This document shows positions 45,701 through 58,140 of a stretch of DNA of 64,000 nt, in pieces. How positions within the stretch are numbered: position 1 is the first letter of the stretch; every line of letters begins with the position of its first letter. Origin of the DNA: Nymphaea colorata (taxonomy: Eukaryota; Streptophyta; Magnoliopsida; Nymphaeales; Nymphaeaceae); contig NC_045138.2 in the NCBI RefSeq assembly GCF_008831285.2, positions 21,981,934 through 22,045,933 on the forward strand, given 5' to 3'. The position numbers and the translations under genes are program-made. The notes below the pieces were generated by a model. The model ran no database searches, was not told the DNA's origin, and saw only the letters and a list, made by a program, of their open reading frames with translations.

Positions 45701-48700
45701 TCTCATGGCTGTCGTGTAAGCAATGTAAAATGTTTGTTTTTTTGCATTTCGTCCATCTGTTTAGCAACTGATCTCATGTTTAATTTAGCATGGCCTCCTC
45801 TGCAGGTTGGTATGGCCGCTACACTTTCTGGCGTTTGTCAGGTTCCCTTAACATCTGTCTTGCTTCTCTTTGAGCTGACACAAGACTATCGCATTCTGCT
45901 TCCTTTATTGGGCGCTGTTGGATTGTCTTCATGGGTATCTTCTAGCTTGACTGAAAGGAAGGATGTGCAAGTTAATGCAAGGCCAAATAAATCATATGAA
46001 AAACCAGCGTCAGATCTGCAGTCAGTTATTTACACGAATGATGCGTCCTCTAATTCAGCTGTGAGTTCCGCCAGCAAAATTGTGTTCTCAAAGGATCTAT
46101 TTGAACTTGAGAGTTCTCTATGTGTAGATAATCTCCATACTGAAGTTGGAGAGGTGGAAAAAGTGGTACTGGTTGCACAAGCCATGAAGACAAGATATGT
46201 ACATGTCTTCCTTGATACTCCATTAAATGAGGCTGTATCTCTCATGCTAATGGGAAAAGAATCTTGTGCTTTGATTGTTGACAGCACTAACATGTTGATA
46301 GGGATAGTCACTCTTGGGGACATTCAACTTTTCTGCAGTACGTCAAGGGTAATGGATCACTATCATCATTAATTTGTTGAACAATTTCAACCAGCAATTT
46401 CCCCTTGAAAGACGCTTAGGCTTAGGCTTATTATTAAGAGCAATTTCCACTATCACCATCATGTAGTTGTTAAGAATAATTAGGGAGAACTAGTAGATTC
46501 TTAGCCTTGTTCTACACTTGTCTCTTTGTCATTACAGGAAACTAAGTGTTGAAAGAAGTAGTAGTGTTAGTTGGGTGGTTATTACACATTTAGAAAAATG
46601 GAGTGAGTGTTTTTTTCATAATTTTCCTTTATCATGTAGATCTAGTTGTAAATTGTTTACCACCTTCCTAATCTCTATTTTAGGGGAGGTTAAGGTTAGT
46701 CAAATGAAGAATTCTGTTCTCTCTCCCAAACGGTTGCATCACCATGTTTCATCTTATGGCTTATACAAGAGGTGTAAGTAACTATTAGAAGAAACTTTTA
46801 CGAGACCTGTAGGAAAGATTATTGAAGTTGTTCAAGTTTGCTGATGCAATGGAGTTGGTTAGGCAATTTACCTTCTAGATTCTTTGCTGAACATAAAGTG
46901 GTGATAGATTATGTTCTGTGGGAGAACAATACACATTGTGTAAATGTATGATATGCTTTTTTGAAAGCCCTCACCTCGCATCAATTTGAAGGGATAAATC
47001 GGCTAAGTTTTTGTGATTATTTTGTTATTGTTTCTACAGATGGAAAAGCCTCTAATATCTGATGTTTGGCAATCATGTGGGGGTCATTATCCAACAGTGT
47101 GGACTGCAGATCCTGATATGAACCTCTCTTCTGCACAAAGGATCATGAATAGACGTGGAGTGAAGCAGCTTCCAGTTGTTTCAAAGCATCCAACTGATGA
47201 TCAGGGATGCTTAATCGGTCTTATTGACAGAGAGTGCATTGATCTTGTCAGCAGGTGAGTTCTCAAATTCCTTCAGTGGTATGACCTGTTTTTGGTAAAC
47301 GTTGTCTACTAGACAAATTACCTCTCCTATTGTAACTTATTGTCTATTCCTATTGCAACTCTTATTTCCTATTTAATTTTTTGTCATAAGAAATGGAAGG
47401 GAAGTCACTTCTCTCCCTCGTTGAGGAAAAATGAGATTGCTGTGAAAAGTGAAAACCCTTTTCATCATGTTCATCTGCTGCATCTGAACAGCATGTTGTT
47501 TATGAATGGAATTCACATGTTCTATAGAAATGTACAATGGAGAATAGCATATGATTAAGCATTCTAGGGAACATCAAGTTCTTGCCATGTCCAAACATAC
47601 CTATGATGCAAATATAGCACATAATTGGAGCCGTTCCTGTTGTCAATGTAGGCTACATGACTAGGTTCTTAAGCTCCTCTTTTCTCCTTGATACATGACA
47701 CACACTGCTGCCTTGCTTGAGTCACTCCATAAGATGGATAGAGTTATTGGGCAGCTAAGTTAAGGCAACCAAAGCTCATTTTACAGGCTTCATGGTGGGG
47801 ATTGAGGGGCAGAGACAAAGCTTTGGCCCCTCAAACTCCCAGGTAGTGAATCAGAGCGAGGCCTAAATTGGCACCCCATTTAGCTCAACAGCACTCCTAG
47901 CTCCTCTGTTAATTGGTTGATTGACGGAAAACGAGAGGCCCTTTTTACGTTGCAGTGTTACTCTATCCATTAATGATGCAAACACTCCCGCTGGTTCCCC
48001 TATTGAATAATATGGTTGCCTGGAAAACGTATTTCATAGCCTTCTGAATCTTGTTATAACATAGTTAGTGTTTGGAAGGTGTGGACATAGCTTGGTGGTC
48101 TTTGGTAATGAAATATTACCACCGGTTCTGAATGATTAATATGTTGCGTGTTGGGCACATCCACTAATTACAGTGATATAAGGGCTTGGGCTCATTTAAC
48201 GAGACTTGAAATTTCACATGTCCAGGCAACACATATGCTCCCCTACTTCCTTCTCTCCCCTTTCATCGCTGGAGGATAATTTTGTTGCCTATTCATCCTT
48301 AGTTTATTTCTATCAGTTCTTCCTACCTAGCTTCCTGTTGACATTGTTATTCATCTACTAGCTACTGCTTGATCCTTAGGGTGATTTCCTCTCAGTTGCT
48401 GTTGCCTTCATCCCCTGAAATTTTCCTGGTGTTCGTGCGACTGTTGCTTGATTCCTTACCATCTACTGAGTTCTGTCAAGCATAACCAGGGATCAGTTTA
48501 TGCTGACCCTGCCACTGAATTCTGTCAAGTATAAACAGGAATCAGTTTATGGTCATCCTACCTTTTATGTCTCTCCATAATTAGTTGTATTTTTGTTTGA
48601 ATTCCATTTTTCTCAGCTACATAAGCTCTCAACCTGATTACCATTTTCATTCTTTAAATTTACTGTTTTGCTTCTCCATTTATCGTGGAATTCCTCTCCT

Positions 48701-48906
48701 CTTTTGTTGTTCAATCAGCAGGGATCAAGGCCCCCATGATGCAGGCCCATCTTGTCACAGCACCAACCCTGAACACATGACCGGTAAGGGTAGGCATCAG
48801 CCTGGGACTAGTCACCAATGCGACGCACAGGCTGAAATTCACATGCTTGGCCCAGGCCCAATAAAATAACTGGCTGGTTGTCCTAAGGGCCTAATGGGGT
48901 GCCTGG

Positions 48907-48941
<35 letters not shown>

Positions 48942-50261
48942 TCTCCATATGGGTTTGGATGGAGAAATCCTTCGGCCTATATATATATATATAAGTAATT
49001 CTTACATCCCAGACCCACTAGTTCAGGGATGAAAATGTTAGCAGCCACCTGTTAACTACCTCCTCTTACAAGGTAAGTCCACACAAACTCACTCACATGC
49101 GCTGCCCTAACCCAGTTAGAGCAACCCCCTCACCAGAGGAGAGACCTCGTTTCATCCGATAACCCTAATAACCCCCCAACTCCCTTATTTATAGTAATCT
49201 TCTGGGTCAGTCCAGGAGACCCAATATAGACCTGATTCTCCATCTGAACCCTAGACTGTAACATTACTCCCTCCTTCGAAAAACACCTTATCCTCAAGGT
49301 GTAAGAGTTTGATAAGGAACCATTGTTGGATGGGGCTAGTCCTTCCCACCAGTGTTGTGCTGCATTTTGTGCTATCCATGCAATCAGTGTGCCCCAAGCT
49401 GAAGATTGCAACTCTGTTACCAATTTAATTGTTCTCAGCACAGCAAGGAACTAATCTTCACTTGCATTTGCAAAGCTGTCAATGACATCAACAAGAACTC
49501 GATTAAGAGTTGCATTTGATCTGCAGGGTTCCTTGTGATCTCCACTATCAACTATGCAGTAGGGGATGAGTGGCAATGAATCCAGGCTGCATCACTTCCA
49601 GTGAATCAAAACAACTTGCTGGCGAGCTAGCATTCCTATTGCAAGAAGCTCATTGATACAGTCAAGAAACTTGTTCGCTAAAGAATCCAATATGATTCTC
49701 GTTTCTGACTCTACAACTATAGGATTGGAGTGTGGCGACATGAATCTGTGAGGCCTTACATAACTGATGTGATCATACTGACTGGAGTCCATCAGAATCT
49801 GATCAGCTGAGTGTGTTTGTCACATGGCAGCATTTTTTCTGCCTTGGCTGGTTTAGAAGACCAGTTTTAGTTCATAAAATTTAACTTGTTTTCTACTAGT
49901 TTTCATCACATTAGTTGATTGGTTTTCATGATCACCGAAGTTTGTGAACAAGTGCATGCAGTATGGACTATGGAGTGCTTAGGCAGTTTGTGAGTTTACT
50001 TTATTTAGCATCATGTAACATGAACTTAATGGATGAGAAACTATAGTCACGATTACTGCCCCCTCCTCCTAGCATGCATTTTCTTGCGTTTATTCTCTCC
50101 TGTTCAAGGGACTTCCAATGTCTTTATTTTTACATTTGTCTTTCATGCTCTTTTAAGTGGTAGCTAGAACCTTTCTTATTGCTTCTCTTTTGATATGTGA
50201 CAGGGTGATAGCAACAAAAGAACTTCTTACTCTTCGTCCTACACACGAATCAGAGTCCTGA
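36743..50261 (+). CDS. CLC-e: Chloride channel family protein, CLC-e-like (chloroplast)
   Basis: Exons 36743-37285, 38703-39093, 44499-44699, 44850-45316, 45806-46348, 47040-47254 and 50204-50261 give 805 residues in one frame. Arabidopsis CLC-e is about 710; part of the excess is a repeated N-terminal segment. Residues 1 to about 60 are rich in Ser, Pro, Arg and Thr and fit a chloroplast transit peptide. The first membrane helix is about residues 162-181. The anion-path motif GPEGP is at 270-274 and keeps the gating Glu. A later block reads GLVGGYYAPSLFIGAATG, the GxFxP site in altered form. Two CBS domains close the protein (about 655-714 and 737-787). In plants CLC-e is a thylakoid protein linked to anion and nitrate balance. 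All introns are GT-AG; intron 2 is 5.4 kb. A direct in-frame stop before 36743 fixes the earliest start. Confidence 0.92.
36971..37132 (+). repeat. 81-bp in-frame tandem duplication in CLC-e exon 1
   Basis: The unit starting gcctccgtaggaacgg at 36971 recurs at 37052. Each encodes 27 residues of the pattern GTDKxETTGQEEEE then GEESSTSSVT. The copies differ at seven bases, five of them silent. The added acidic segment lies between the transit peptide and the first membrane helix. Confidence 0.95.
40446..40717. repeat. MITE-like element with 16-bp terminal inverted repeats
   Basis: The left end taggcaaaacttttgt (40446-40461) is the exact inverse of the right end acaaaagttttgccta (40702-40717). 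The 272-bp body is non-coding. Target duplication was not identified. Confidence 0.7.
41086..41709. repeat. MITE-like insert with CGTTTGAT ends
   Basis: The left end reads aaggtaacgtttgat and the right end atcaaacgccccctag. Inside, 41220-41470 holds imperfect repeats of ggagggttt and gatggtttcc words. Likely a non-autonomous DNA element, older than the Copia insertion nearby. Confidence 0.5.
43359..43363. repeat. Target site duplication, left copy (ATATT)
   Basis: The five bases atatt directly precede the Copia LTR and match 44106-44110 after the other LTR. Confidence 0.9.
43364..43604 (+). repeat. 5' LTR of the deleted Copia element
   Basis: A 241-bp terminal repeat that starts TGTTGACGG and ends TTTCTACA. 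It contains a (GA)n stretch near 43475. Confidence 0.95.
43605..43617 (+). other. Primer binding site of the Copia element
   Basis: TGGTATCAGAGCC directly follows the 5' LTR and is complementary to the initiator Met tRNA 3' end. Confidence 0.92.
43682..43864 (+). pseudogene. C-terminal relic of a Copia polyprotein
   Basis: An open frame encodes the end of Copia RNase H: HVEIDRHFIRERID, then SEDQTADVLTKALSS and KLGMFDMYAQLEG. This is the standard Copia polyprotein end, directly before the polypurine tract. Everything upstream of it is deleted. Confidence 0.92.
43854..43864 (+). other. Polypurine tract of the Copia element
   Basis: TTGAGGGGGAG directly precedes the 3' LTR at 43865 and overlaps the end of the RNase H relic, as usual in Copia elements. 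Confidence 0.88.
43865..44105 (+). repeat. 3' LTR of the deleted Copia element
   Basis: A 241-bp repeat, about 97 percent identical to 43364-43604 by eye. It is followed by the target duplication atatt at 44106-44110. Confidence 0.95.
44106..44110. repeat. Target site duplication, right copy (ATATT)
   Basis: Matches 43359-43363 and marks a clean insertion. Confidence 0.9.
48467..48563. repeat. 49-bp tandem repeat in CLC-e intron 6
   Basis: The unit tgagttctgtcaagcataac at 48467 recurs at 48516 as tgaattctgtcaagtataaa, followed by a matching aggratcagtttatg portion. Non-coding. Confidence 0.8.
48909..48938. repeat. (TA)15 microsatellite in CLC-e intron 6
   Basis: A pure TA tract about 30 bases long, with a shorter one at about 48979-48993. 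Confidence 0.95.
49000..49820 (-). repeat. Unclassified repeat fragment in CLC-e intron 6
   Basis: Two minus-strand open frames (49130-49441 and 49592-49792) run through this region. The sequence near 49255-49300 resembles leader segments often found next to plant LTR-retrotransposon ORFs, but no conserved domain can be named. I treat it as a decayed repeat; a chance open frame is possible. Confidence 0.3.
49728..49819. repeat. 92-bp direct repeat, copy 1 (intron 6)
   Basis: Starts gagtgtggcgacatgaatct and recurs at 50328-50419 with only two mismatches. The copies are exactly 600 bases apart and lie on either side of the last CLC-e exon. Confidence 0.95.
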
Positions 50262-50327
50262 TGTTGGAGTCCAGGGTTTCAAGTTATCTTGTGAAAATGA
50301 TGAAATGATTATGGGATGCAACAGTCA

Positions 50328-50419
50328 GAGTGTGGCGACATGAATCTGTGAGGCATTACATAACTGATGTCATCATACTGACTGGAGTCCATCAGAATCT
50401 GATCAGCTGAGTGTGTTTG
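50328..50419. repeat. 92-bp direct repeat, copy 2 (CLC-e 3' flank)
   Basis: The second copy begins 67 bases after the CLC-e stop codon and so probably lies in its 3' UTR. Candidate AATAAA signals follow at 50608 and 50796. Confidence 0.9.
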
Positions 50420-50906
50420 CCGATCAATATTCTGGAATCAGCACTAGCATTGGTGGGTCACTGTTTGAGAGCTGGAGCCCTCATTTGTTGAAATTTCACA
50501 TTTTTCCTTCGACACTTCCAACTGATCATAATCCGGAGACTACAGGGTTAAAAAGAAATAACAGGATGGCCTTGGCCCATTTGGGTACTGATTCTCACGT
50601 TACCTAAAATAAACAGGTGGTTCTCTCATATTTATCTCTAGAAAACATGTCTTGATGAAATTCTTTGTAAATCCCAACAGTCCCGATCTGTTATATTTCA
50701 TTGTTCTGACAATCCCTTTGGGGACTCAATTTTTTAGGTAGATATAATTGCATATAAACTGTGATTGGGTTTCGTTGTAGTCATGTTTATTGAACCAATA
50801 AATGAGAATTGCGTAGGTTTTTTGTATGACAGTCTATTGGAAATAAAGTTACCATGATATTCTAATAAATTGTGTATATTCAAAGCCCAAACTGTAATAG
50901 GATTAT

Positions 50907-50956
<50 letters not shown>

Positions 50957-52371
50957 TGTGTGTATATGCAGGAAAACATAGATCTGGAAGAGTTTGACAC
51001 TTGGATGACTGCACAAAATATGGAAAAAGGTAAAAATTTTGTTAGCCACGCAAGTTTTTATATGGCGCGCATGGTTGGTCGGCTGTTGAGGCACTTGAAC
51101 GTAAAGAAATTGACTCATGTTCCAGCGCATTTGATTTTAAAGTAATTCATGTTCATAGTATCCTTAGCTTTTAATTTGCAAAATTTTCAGATGGCATTAA
51201 AAAAAAAGGTTATTTACAGTCAACTCTTATATTGCGGAAGACATTTGGTGATCGCGAAGATGCGAAAAAGTAAAAATTGCGCTAGTTTTTACCACAGCTT
51301 GAACGTGTTAGTATCAGATAACAGCTTCAAAACAAGTTCAGTTTCAGTTGCAAGTTCGTTTGAGTATGTACCAGGACTTGGAATATTCGTTGAAATAAAT
51401 CCAGCTTTTGAAGATTCAAGCCAGCACTCGCACACGTGTTCTTAGGTTTCAGTCTGTATTGGGCTTTCCCAAGAATTTGGAATAAGTCTATGGGCTAATA
51501 AACTGATAATAAATATTACTGGCTGTGTTTACATGCTCAACATTGAGATCCTCTGCCAAGTTCTAGCCACCGGAAGACCACCTCGACGATGATAACCAAA
51601 GGAATGAATTCGGGCAATCTGACAGTAAAAATGAACATGAAATAGTTGGAGATTTGTATATCACATATAGTGTTTTTCACAAATGCGAAGAATATATGGC
51701 AGCTTATTACAGACATACTACATTTGCAGAGGGGGTTCCACTGTGGAAGGAAGCACAACCACCAATTAACCGCATACAGCAGAATTCTCCCCTGGATAGA
51801 ACACATACCGCTGCCTTTATCCATTTTTTCCGGCGACGCGACGTGGAGCTAGAAGAACAAGAAAAATAGCAGGGATGGACACAGAGCACAGCAGTAGTAA
51901 ACAGGCCATCAAGGCAGAAGAACTGATCCTAAAAATTTTCGGGTCCTTTCCCCCCTCCTCCCTCCCCCCCACCAACCCACCTGCCGTGTTCCGACCCACC
52001 GGGCAGGACCTGCCCCTTTATTCCGATGAAATCAATATAAAGATCAACGGCAATAATATAACGAACAAAAGTTGACCTTCGACTCCTCATGGACAACTAA
52101 TAAAGAATCACGAAGCTGCACACAGGAAACTTACACGCTTTTTTTTTTTTCTTTTTCTGGTCGCCTTCTGCCGGAAAAATCATCTATCAGTTACAGGATC
52201 TGGGCATCGATCAACTCCGGCCAGACCTATACGGATTGCAAAACGTAGCCTTCGGATGTCTCTAGCTATTGCACCTCACCAGCCACTTGTGCGGCAAGTC
52301 AATCACATCCTCAAGCAACTTCCACAGACTAGCTTCTTCTTCCTTTGTAGCAAGATTACAGCTCCCTCCAA
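50420..52371. other. Convergent intergenic region, CLC-e 3' and CESA 3' ends
   Basis: CLC-e ends at 50261 (+) and the cellulose synthase gene ends at 52372 (-), so both 3' UTRs fall in this interval. Several open frames of 60-100 codons exist on both strands, but none resembles a known protein, and those over 50870-51000 reflect a dinucleotide repeat. Confidence 0.55.
50908..50963. repeat. Compound (CT)16(GT)12 microsatellite
   Basis: A CT tract runs directly into a GT tract. It creates spurious Ser-Leu and Cys-Val open frames. Confidence 0.95.
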
Positions 52372-55300
52372 CTAATTACAATCTAATCCACACTCTTCGA
52401 GCACTGGTCCATCGGACTTGGCAAGGAAGGGGTCTATCCGAACCCACAAGAGAGAGAATATGGAAGCAAGAAGAATGGACCAGACGATTATGATGGTGGG
52501 CGTTCGGTTCTGGCGACCAAGCAAACCTTTGAGGAAGGGGTAGAGATGAACAATCACCCAGAAGGCGAAGAACAGCTTGCCAAACAGAGGTCCCCATGAT
52601 TCGTATCCATTGTTGATAGCATTGGAGACGCCAGCAACAACGCCAATCAAGTTTATTATGAGCAGCGTGGTGGGGGGGATCAACAGCGTGGTCCACTTGA
52701 ATGCGTAGAGCTCTGAGAACTCTTCATCGTCACCAGCCTTTGATGTGACAGTGAAGTTGGTGTCGATACCGGCGAGGACCTTCAGCAGACCCTGGACAAC
52801 TGCAAACAGATGTGCAGAGACACCTCCGATGACCCAGAACTGCTCGTTTCTCCACCAGTCATCGATACCAACTCCACTCCATCGCATTTCCAGTATGCTG
52901 GTGGCGAAGATACAGATGAAGAGCGAGATAAACCAGAGGCTAGCAACGTTGCTGAGCTGCAGAGTTTGAAATGAAAAGAATTCAGTAAGACGAATTGAAC
53001 ATGATATGAGCAAATAAAGTTTGGCATCGCAGATGGAAAGTCTAGCCAATGCTTTTTACCTCTGGAGTGATGAATTTCCCTGTCAGGAGGCAGACAGCAG
53101 GCAAGGTACAGTACGCCAGCAAAGGAATTGAAGTCCATGGATACACCGTGGCATTTATGTATGACAATCGCTCCAGCCATTTCAGGCCCCCACCATAACC
53201 ATACCAGAGAGGGCAGTGCCTGCTCAAAAATATTTCTACAGATCCAAGGGCCCACCGAAGAACTTGGTGAAGACGATCTGAAAGGTTGATGGGTGCAGAC
53301 CCCTTAAAAGCAGGCCTCGATGGAATACAGTATATGGATCGCCATCCATGGCAATGCATCTTGAAACCAGTCAGGATATCTTCTGTAACAGAGCCATAGA
53401 TCCAGCCAACCTGCACGATGCAAGGCGCAAAAGCTTCTTGATCAATATAGTTTAATAATCAAAGTAGGCTCTAGACCATTGACCAGCCGTGTAGTGTGTA
53501 CGTGTACAGAAAAGAAAAAGGAACCACACAGGTGGCTCACCTCTTTACCCCAGTCTGTCTTGTCTTCGTATCCACAGCTAATGACATGAATAGCTTCCTT
53601 GAGCAGAGAAGCTGCAGTAGCACCTTTTAGGGTCCCACCATCCTCCAGAAGAGTAGATGCAACAAAGACAGGAGACTGCCCAAACTTTTTCTCCAGCTTC
53701 TGCTCTGCTGTGAGAGCTGATTTCCCATTTTCAATGCCTATACGACAATTCAGAGACCCAAAATTAGAACCAGGCCATAACAGTAAGACCGAACTACCAA
53801 TCCGCATACAGTGGTCCATGGGGAAAGGGAGGTTTCCGTTTGAGAAAAGAACAGTGTTGCTTCTATTTTTCTACTTCGGCATATCTATCACGTGTAAATG
53901 CAGGAAAACAACGAAGGAATTTTTTAGTGCAGTCGGTCAAAAAATGGGACGCAAGATGAGAGATTGTTCAATGGACGTCCCGCATTTTACATTTACACTT
54001 CCTGACAAAGAAAATGAAATCTGATACACGGAAAAAGAGAATACGGCCCACTTCCAAGTAACAGACTCATGAACATAAATGAAAATCAATGAGCTCACCT
54101 TCTTTTCCCTCCTCAATGCTATCTACCTTCTTCACCATCGCACCTGCATCAGCCTTTCTGAAAGTCCCTCTTTTCTTCTCTTGCTTGGCCTTGGTAGATT
54201 TATTCTTCTTCCTTCCTCCGCAGCAGAATCCGCAGCAGCACCATTTGGGCCAACAATTGCAAGTCCTTGTAGGTGGTTTCTTTGTTTTGGGAGCATCAGT
54301 CCCATAGAGTGATTGTCTCCTGAAAACACACCCAGTACCGACATAGATAGGTCCTTGGATTCCATCCAGGCCTTTCATGTTGATCTGCGCGACAACATTC
54401 GACACTTGAGCAAAAACTCAACGAAAATAAGAGAATTCAAAGTAGTAGTCATGCTGGGCGTGCTTACATCAAAGAACACAATGTTCCTGTTAGCATATCG
54501 ATCATGTCTGTCAATACCATCGAATCTCTGAGGGAACTGAACATAACAAACTTTCTTTCCCAACAATGGGTCCATCATGAAGCACATAGCCTCTCGAAGA
54601 GCCCTACTGTTATTGATGTAGTGGTCACAATCCAAGTTCAGCAGATAAGGCGCATTTGTTAGCACGGCAGAGACTCTAACCTATAAAACAAATTGCGGAG
54701 AAAAGTCAGAACAAGGTTCTTGCAATGTTCAGCTTGAGGAAAGAATATTGCCCCAGTCCAGTGATTTACCAAAGCATTCATAGCACCAGCCTTCTTGTGG
54801 TGATTAAAGCCAGGCCTCTTTTCTCTAGAGACATAGACAAGGCGTGGCAATTCATTCCCATCTGTATCATGCCCCCCACTCTGGCCTAGAAAGACCTGCA
54901 GAACCCAACATTTAGCAAAAAACAGAAAGAAAAGATGCTAAACAGACAAATTTGCTTTTCCTAGACCTATAAAGTGCGCACCTGAATCATTCCTGGATGG
55001 TCTCGGACATTGTTTCCAGGCCAAGGAGTTCCATCTTGCATTGTCCACCCTTCCTCAGGAACCTTCTGAGCTTTTGCAACTAATGCATTGATGCGGACCT
55101 TGAATTCCTCGTATTCTCTCTGTGTATTCAATGCACAATTCAGTTTAAATCCAAATCTGAAAAGCTAAAGCAAAGCAAAATAAACAAGCGATCTTGGCTC
55201 ACGATTCCACTGTACCTTCATAGCCCTTCGTTCTTTAACAAATGATGGCAAGACCTTGTCCTTCAAATAATCGATCTTCTGAGCAAAATACCACTCTGGT

Positions 55301-57480
55301 GCCCGTGGCTCAATATTAAATTTCTTGCAAAAGGGAACCCATTTCCTTGCAAACTCGGATGTTTCCGATAATGCTTCAAATGTTAACATTGCAGCACCAT
55401 CATCAGAAACATAGCAGGAAACTTTGTCCACAGGGTAGTCTACAGCAAGGATAGACAGAACAGTGTTTGCTGTGACAAGAGGCGGCTCTTTCGAAGGATC
55501 CACAGTACTCACAAAAAAGTCAACTGGTGCAAGCCGAGAAGGCTGCCCTTCTTTCTCATACCTGGAGAGCGAAATAGTTAGAAAACGGCAAACAACAGCG
55601 TGCAATGGGCTTATTCACATACAAGCAACCGGAAGTTGCACTATGCAACACTCACCTCAGAGATAGCCTGTCCAGATAAGTTTCCCTGTCAATGGGAAGC
55701 CACTTTGGGAACTGATCAAGAATCCAAGAGATGGCAAACCAGATCTCACATATAACCGATGTCAGCCACAATGCATAAGCATCTGACACTGGGTGCGTGA
55801 CTCGATAGTGGAAAAAGAATCCAAGAACTACAAGCCGAATTATGATAATCATCCTATAAGGATTGATCTGGCTGGATGGTATAGGAATCTTCCTTGACAA
55901 CGGTTGTCTTGCCTCATCCATACTGTCCAAACGATTAAATCAGGTGTCAGCAAAATTGAAACTGAGAACATCATTCTAGTTAAAAAGGTAGTGTTGCTTC
56001 GTTCCAAAATTAGAAAAACTAGACTGATAGATTCTGAAGTCGAATCTAGCCAATTTGAAGTGCATATGCGCAAAACCAGAAGTGGCGGTTCAATGTTTTC
56101 TGAGGATTGTAAAGCTCTTACAGTGGTAGATCTGGTCCATCACCATCTGGATCCCAGTCCTTGCCACCATTTTCATTTCTCATGACCTGTAATTTCTCTT
56201 GCCTCTGTTTCCAATTCTCCATCCTTTCCTTCCACGCCACACTGCCATACCCATATGCAGCGAGATCTTTGGAAGGATCCATGGATCTGGGTTGCACTGG
56301 AGAAGAAATTTCCCAAATAATTCAGCACTACAATAGATTGATTAAAGGAACGGAAGGGGGGAAATTTGATGGGGTTCACAGATTAATAAGCATACCAGGA
56401 AGATTGGGATCTGCAAAAGGTAGAGGGTGGATTCTTTTGCCCCCACCTCCCATGAAAGAAGGCACCAAGGCATGCTGCTCAGGGGGAATGTCATCAACCT
56501 GAAACAGAGAAAATTCAGCAATCAAAATCCATCAAACACTCAGCCCAAGCAAGTAAGAAGCAGAACACATTATGTTGATGTTGGTTACCATCTGGCCATT
56601 GGTAAGCAGAGGAACTTGAGGCATTGTATGAACCACTTGAGGCATGTCCGCATCTCCACCTCTACCGTAGCTCATGTGACCCTGAAGCATGGCCTCTGCA
56701 AGATACTGCATGTCCTCCTTACTCCGACCATCAAAATTGAATTCATTTTCCAAGTCATCGACGTCATCTTCTTCTTCATCGCCAGCAACTCTGGCACTCC
56801 CTACGGATGAAACGGAATTCACAAAGTATATCAAGATTCACAGACTAAAGCGAAATCGAGGGTTACCAACGTCCAAAAGAACCTCTACATTTTTAGAAGA
56901 CGAAAGAAAATTCGGTTTCCAATTAAAGAAAACAGAAGTAAGGCCATTAAAAAAAGGAAAATCGCAAGAAAAGAAGGGAAAAAGAAGGGCTAGGAGAGGA
57001 CAACTCACCCTTGAGACGCTTAAACCTGGTCTTGCACTGAGGACACACTTGACTACCTTCTCTTCGCTCATACTCGTAACAGGTCCTGCAGACGGGGAAT
57101 GCACACTCGTTGCAGGCAACGAAGAGCTCGCCCTCCACAGTAAGCCCAACATCGTCGCCACAGATCTGACAGATTTGCCCGCTGAGCTGCTGTAGAGGCT
57201 TGGGCTGCACCCACACACACAGAAACACAGAGACATAGAAACAAGGGAAAAAGGTTCAGAATTACTCCAAAAGCCCAACAATGCCGACAACAAAATACCC
57301 AAGAAATCTCTAATTTTAGAAGCCAGAAACTAACTGAAAGAAAAAACAGAGGGAAAATCTGCAACATGCAGTAGTAGGAGGAGGAGGAGAAGCACTTACG
57401 CCGGATTCTCCATCACGACGTATAACCACGAGCTCATTCCGGTTGTGAGATCCTGCAACTAACCCAGCACTCGCCTCCAT
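52372..57480 (-). CDS. Cellulose synthase catalytic subunit, CESA6-like (UDP-forming)
   Basis: Fourteen exons were read: 57480-57400, 57204-57009, 56800-56589, 56498-56396, 56296-56122, 55922-55656, 55561-55216, 55119-54982, 54895-54770, 54680-54468, 54384-54099, 53737-53541, 53410-53060 and 52956-52372. They give 1091 residues, normal for plant CESA. A RING-type zinc finger (about 39-85, CQICGDDVG to CPQC) comes first. Two membrane helices lie near 280-322. The cytosolic GT2 core has DD at 398-399, DCD at 565-567, TED at 789-791 and QVLRW at 829-833, all needed to polymerise glucose from UDP-glucose at the plasma membrane. Six further helices follow. The N-terminal KTRFKRLKG, the [12 protein letters not shown] segment and the end ECGLDCN suggest the CESA6 group of primary-wall subunits. 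The class call is from memory of the family, not a tree. Confidence 0.95.
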
Positions 57481-58140
57481 TGTCTCCGCGCGACCACCAC
57501 CACCACTTGAGAGAAAAAGCTCAAAGATGGAAGCTGCCGCTGGTCTTTCTTCCTTTTACCGCATCACCAGATCTGAGCCCCTGCCGCAACACCCATGTCG
57601 GAAAAACTCAAATCTCTCCACCTATTCGGCCTGCCACCGCCGGATCTTCACTCTCTGCAACTCTCTTCTCAACACCGGAACATCCCCAATTCAGGTTTTC
57701 ACCTTTTGGGGATGCCGACTACGAGGAACCACCAAAAGACCAGACTTATTCCTTGCTTCTTATGTCAGTTCCCCAAAGCAGGCTGAAGAAAAAATCATGC
57801 ATTTCTTTTTTTTTTTCCCTTTCTCTTATTTATTTCGAGTGCACTACCTTCACCCACCACACCATCTTAGATGCCAAAGATCCGTTTCCCTAGTAAGATT
57901 TAGAAATAACTGCAACTGCACCAGTAGAAAATGAGATTGGCAGGGAAAAGAAAAAGAACCCTAAAACAAAGACCTCCACTCTCTCTCCTTCTGCTCTGTC
58001 TTAAATTTTTTCCCCTTGCCCTTAGATGAAGCCACAGAAGCCACAGGAAAAAGAAGGGTTTGGGAAGGAACCATGTGTTATTCTCTCTCTTTTTTTTTTT
58101 TCCTTGCTTCTTCACCTGCCACTCTTCCTATCTTTTACCA
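57481..58140 (-). promoter_or_regulatory. 5' leader and promoter region of the CESA gene
   Basis: Upstream of the CESA start the sequence is GC-richer and contains a poly-T tract near 57805. Plus-strand open frames of up to 137 codons cross it, but they overlap each other and look like chance reading of leader DNA. No TATA box was placed. Confidence 0.4.

Noticed and set aside
50734-51145. Frames with Ser-Leu, Cys-Val and Arg-Glu repeats
   Set aside because: They are artefacts of the (CT)(GT) microsatellite at 50908-50963.
56689-57302. Long plus- and minus-strand frames over CESA exons 2 and 3
   Set aside because: They cross CESA splice sites and do not match the zinc-finger frame, which is well conserved.
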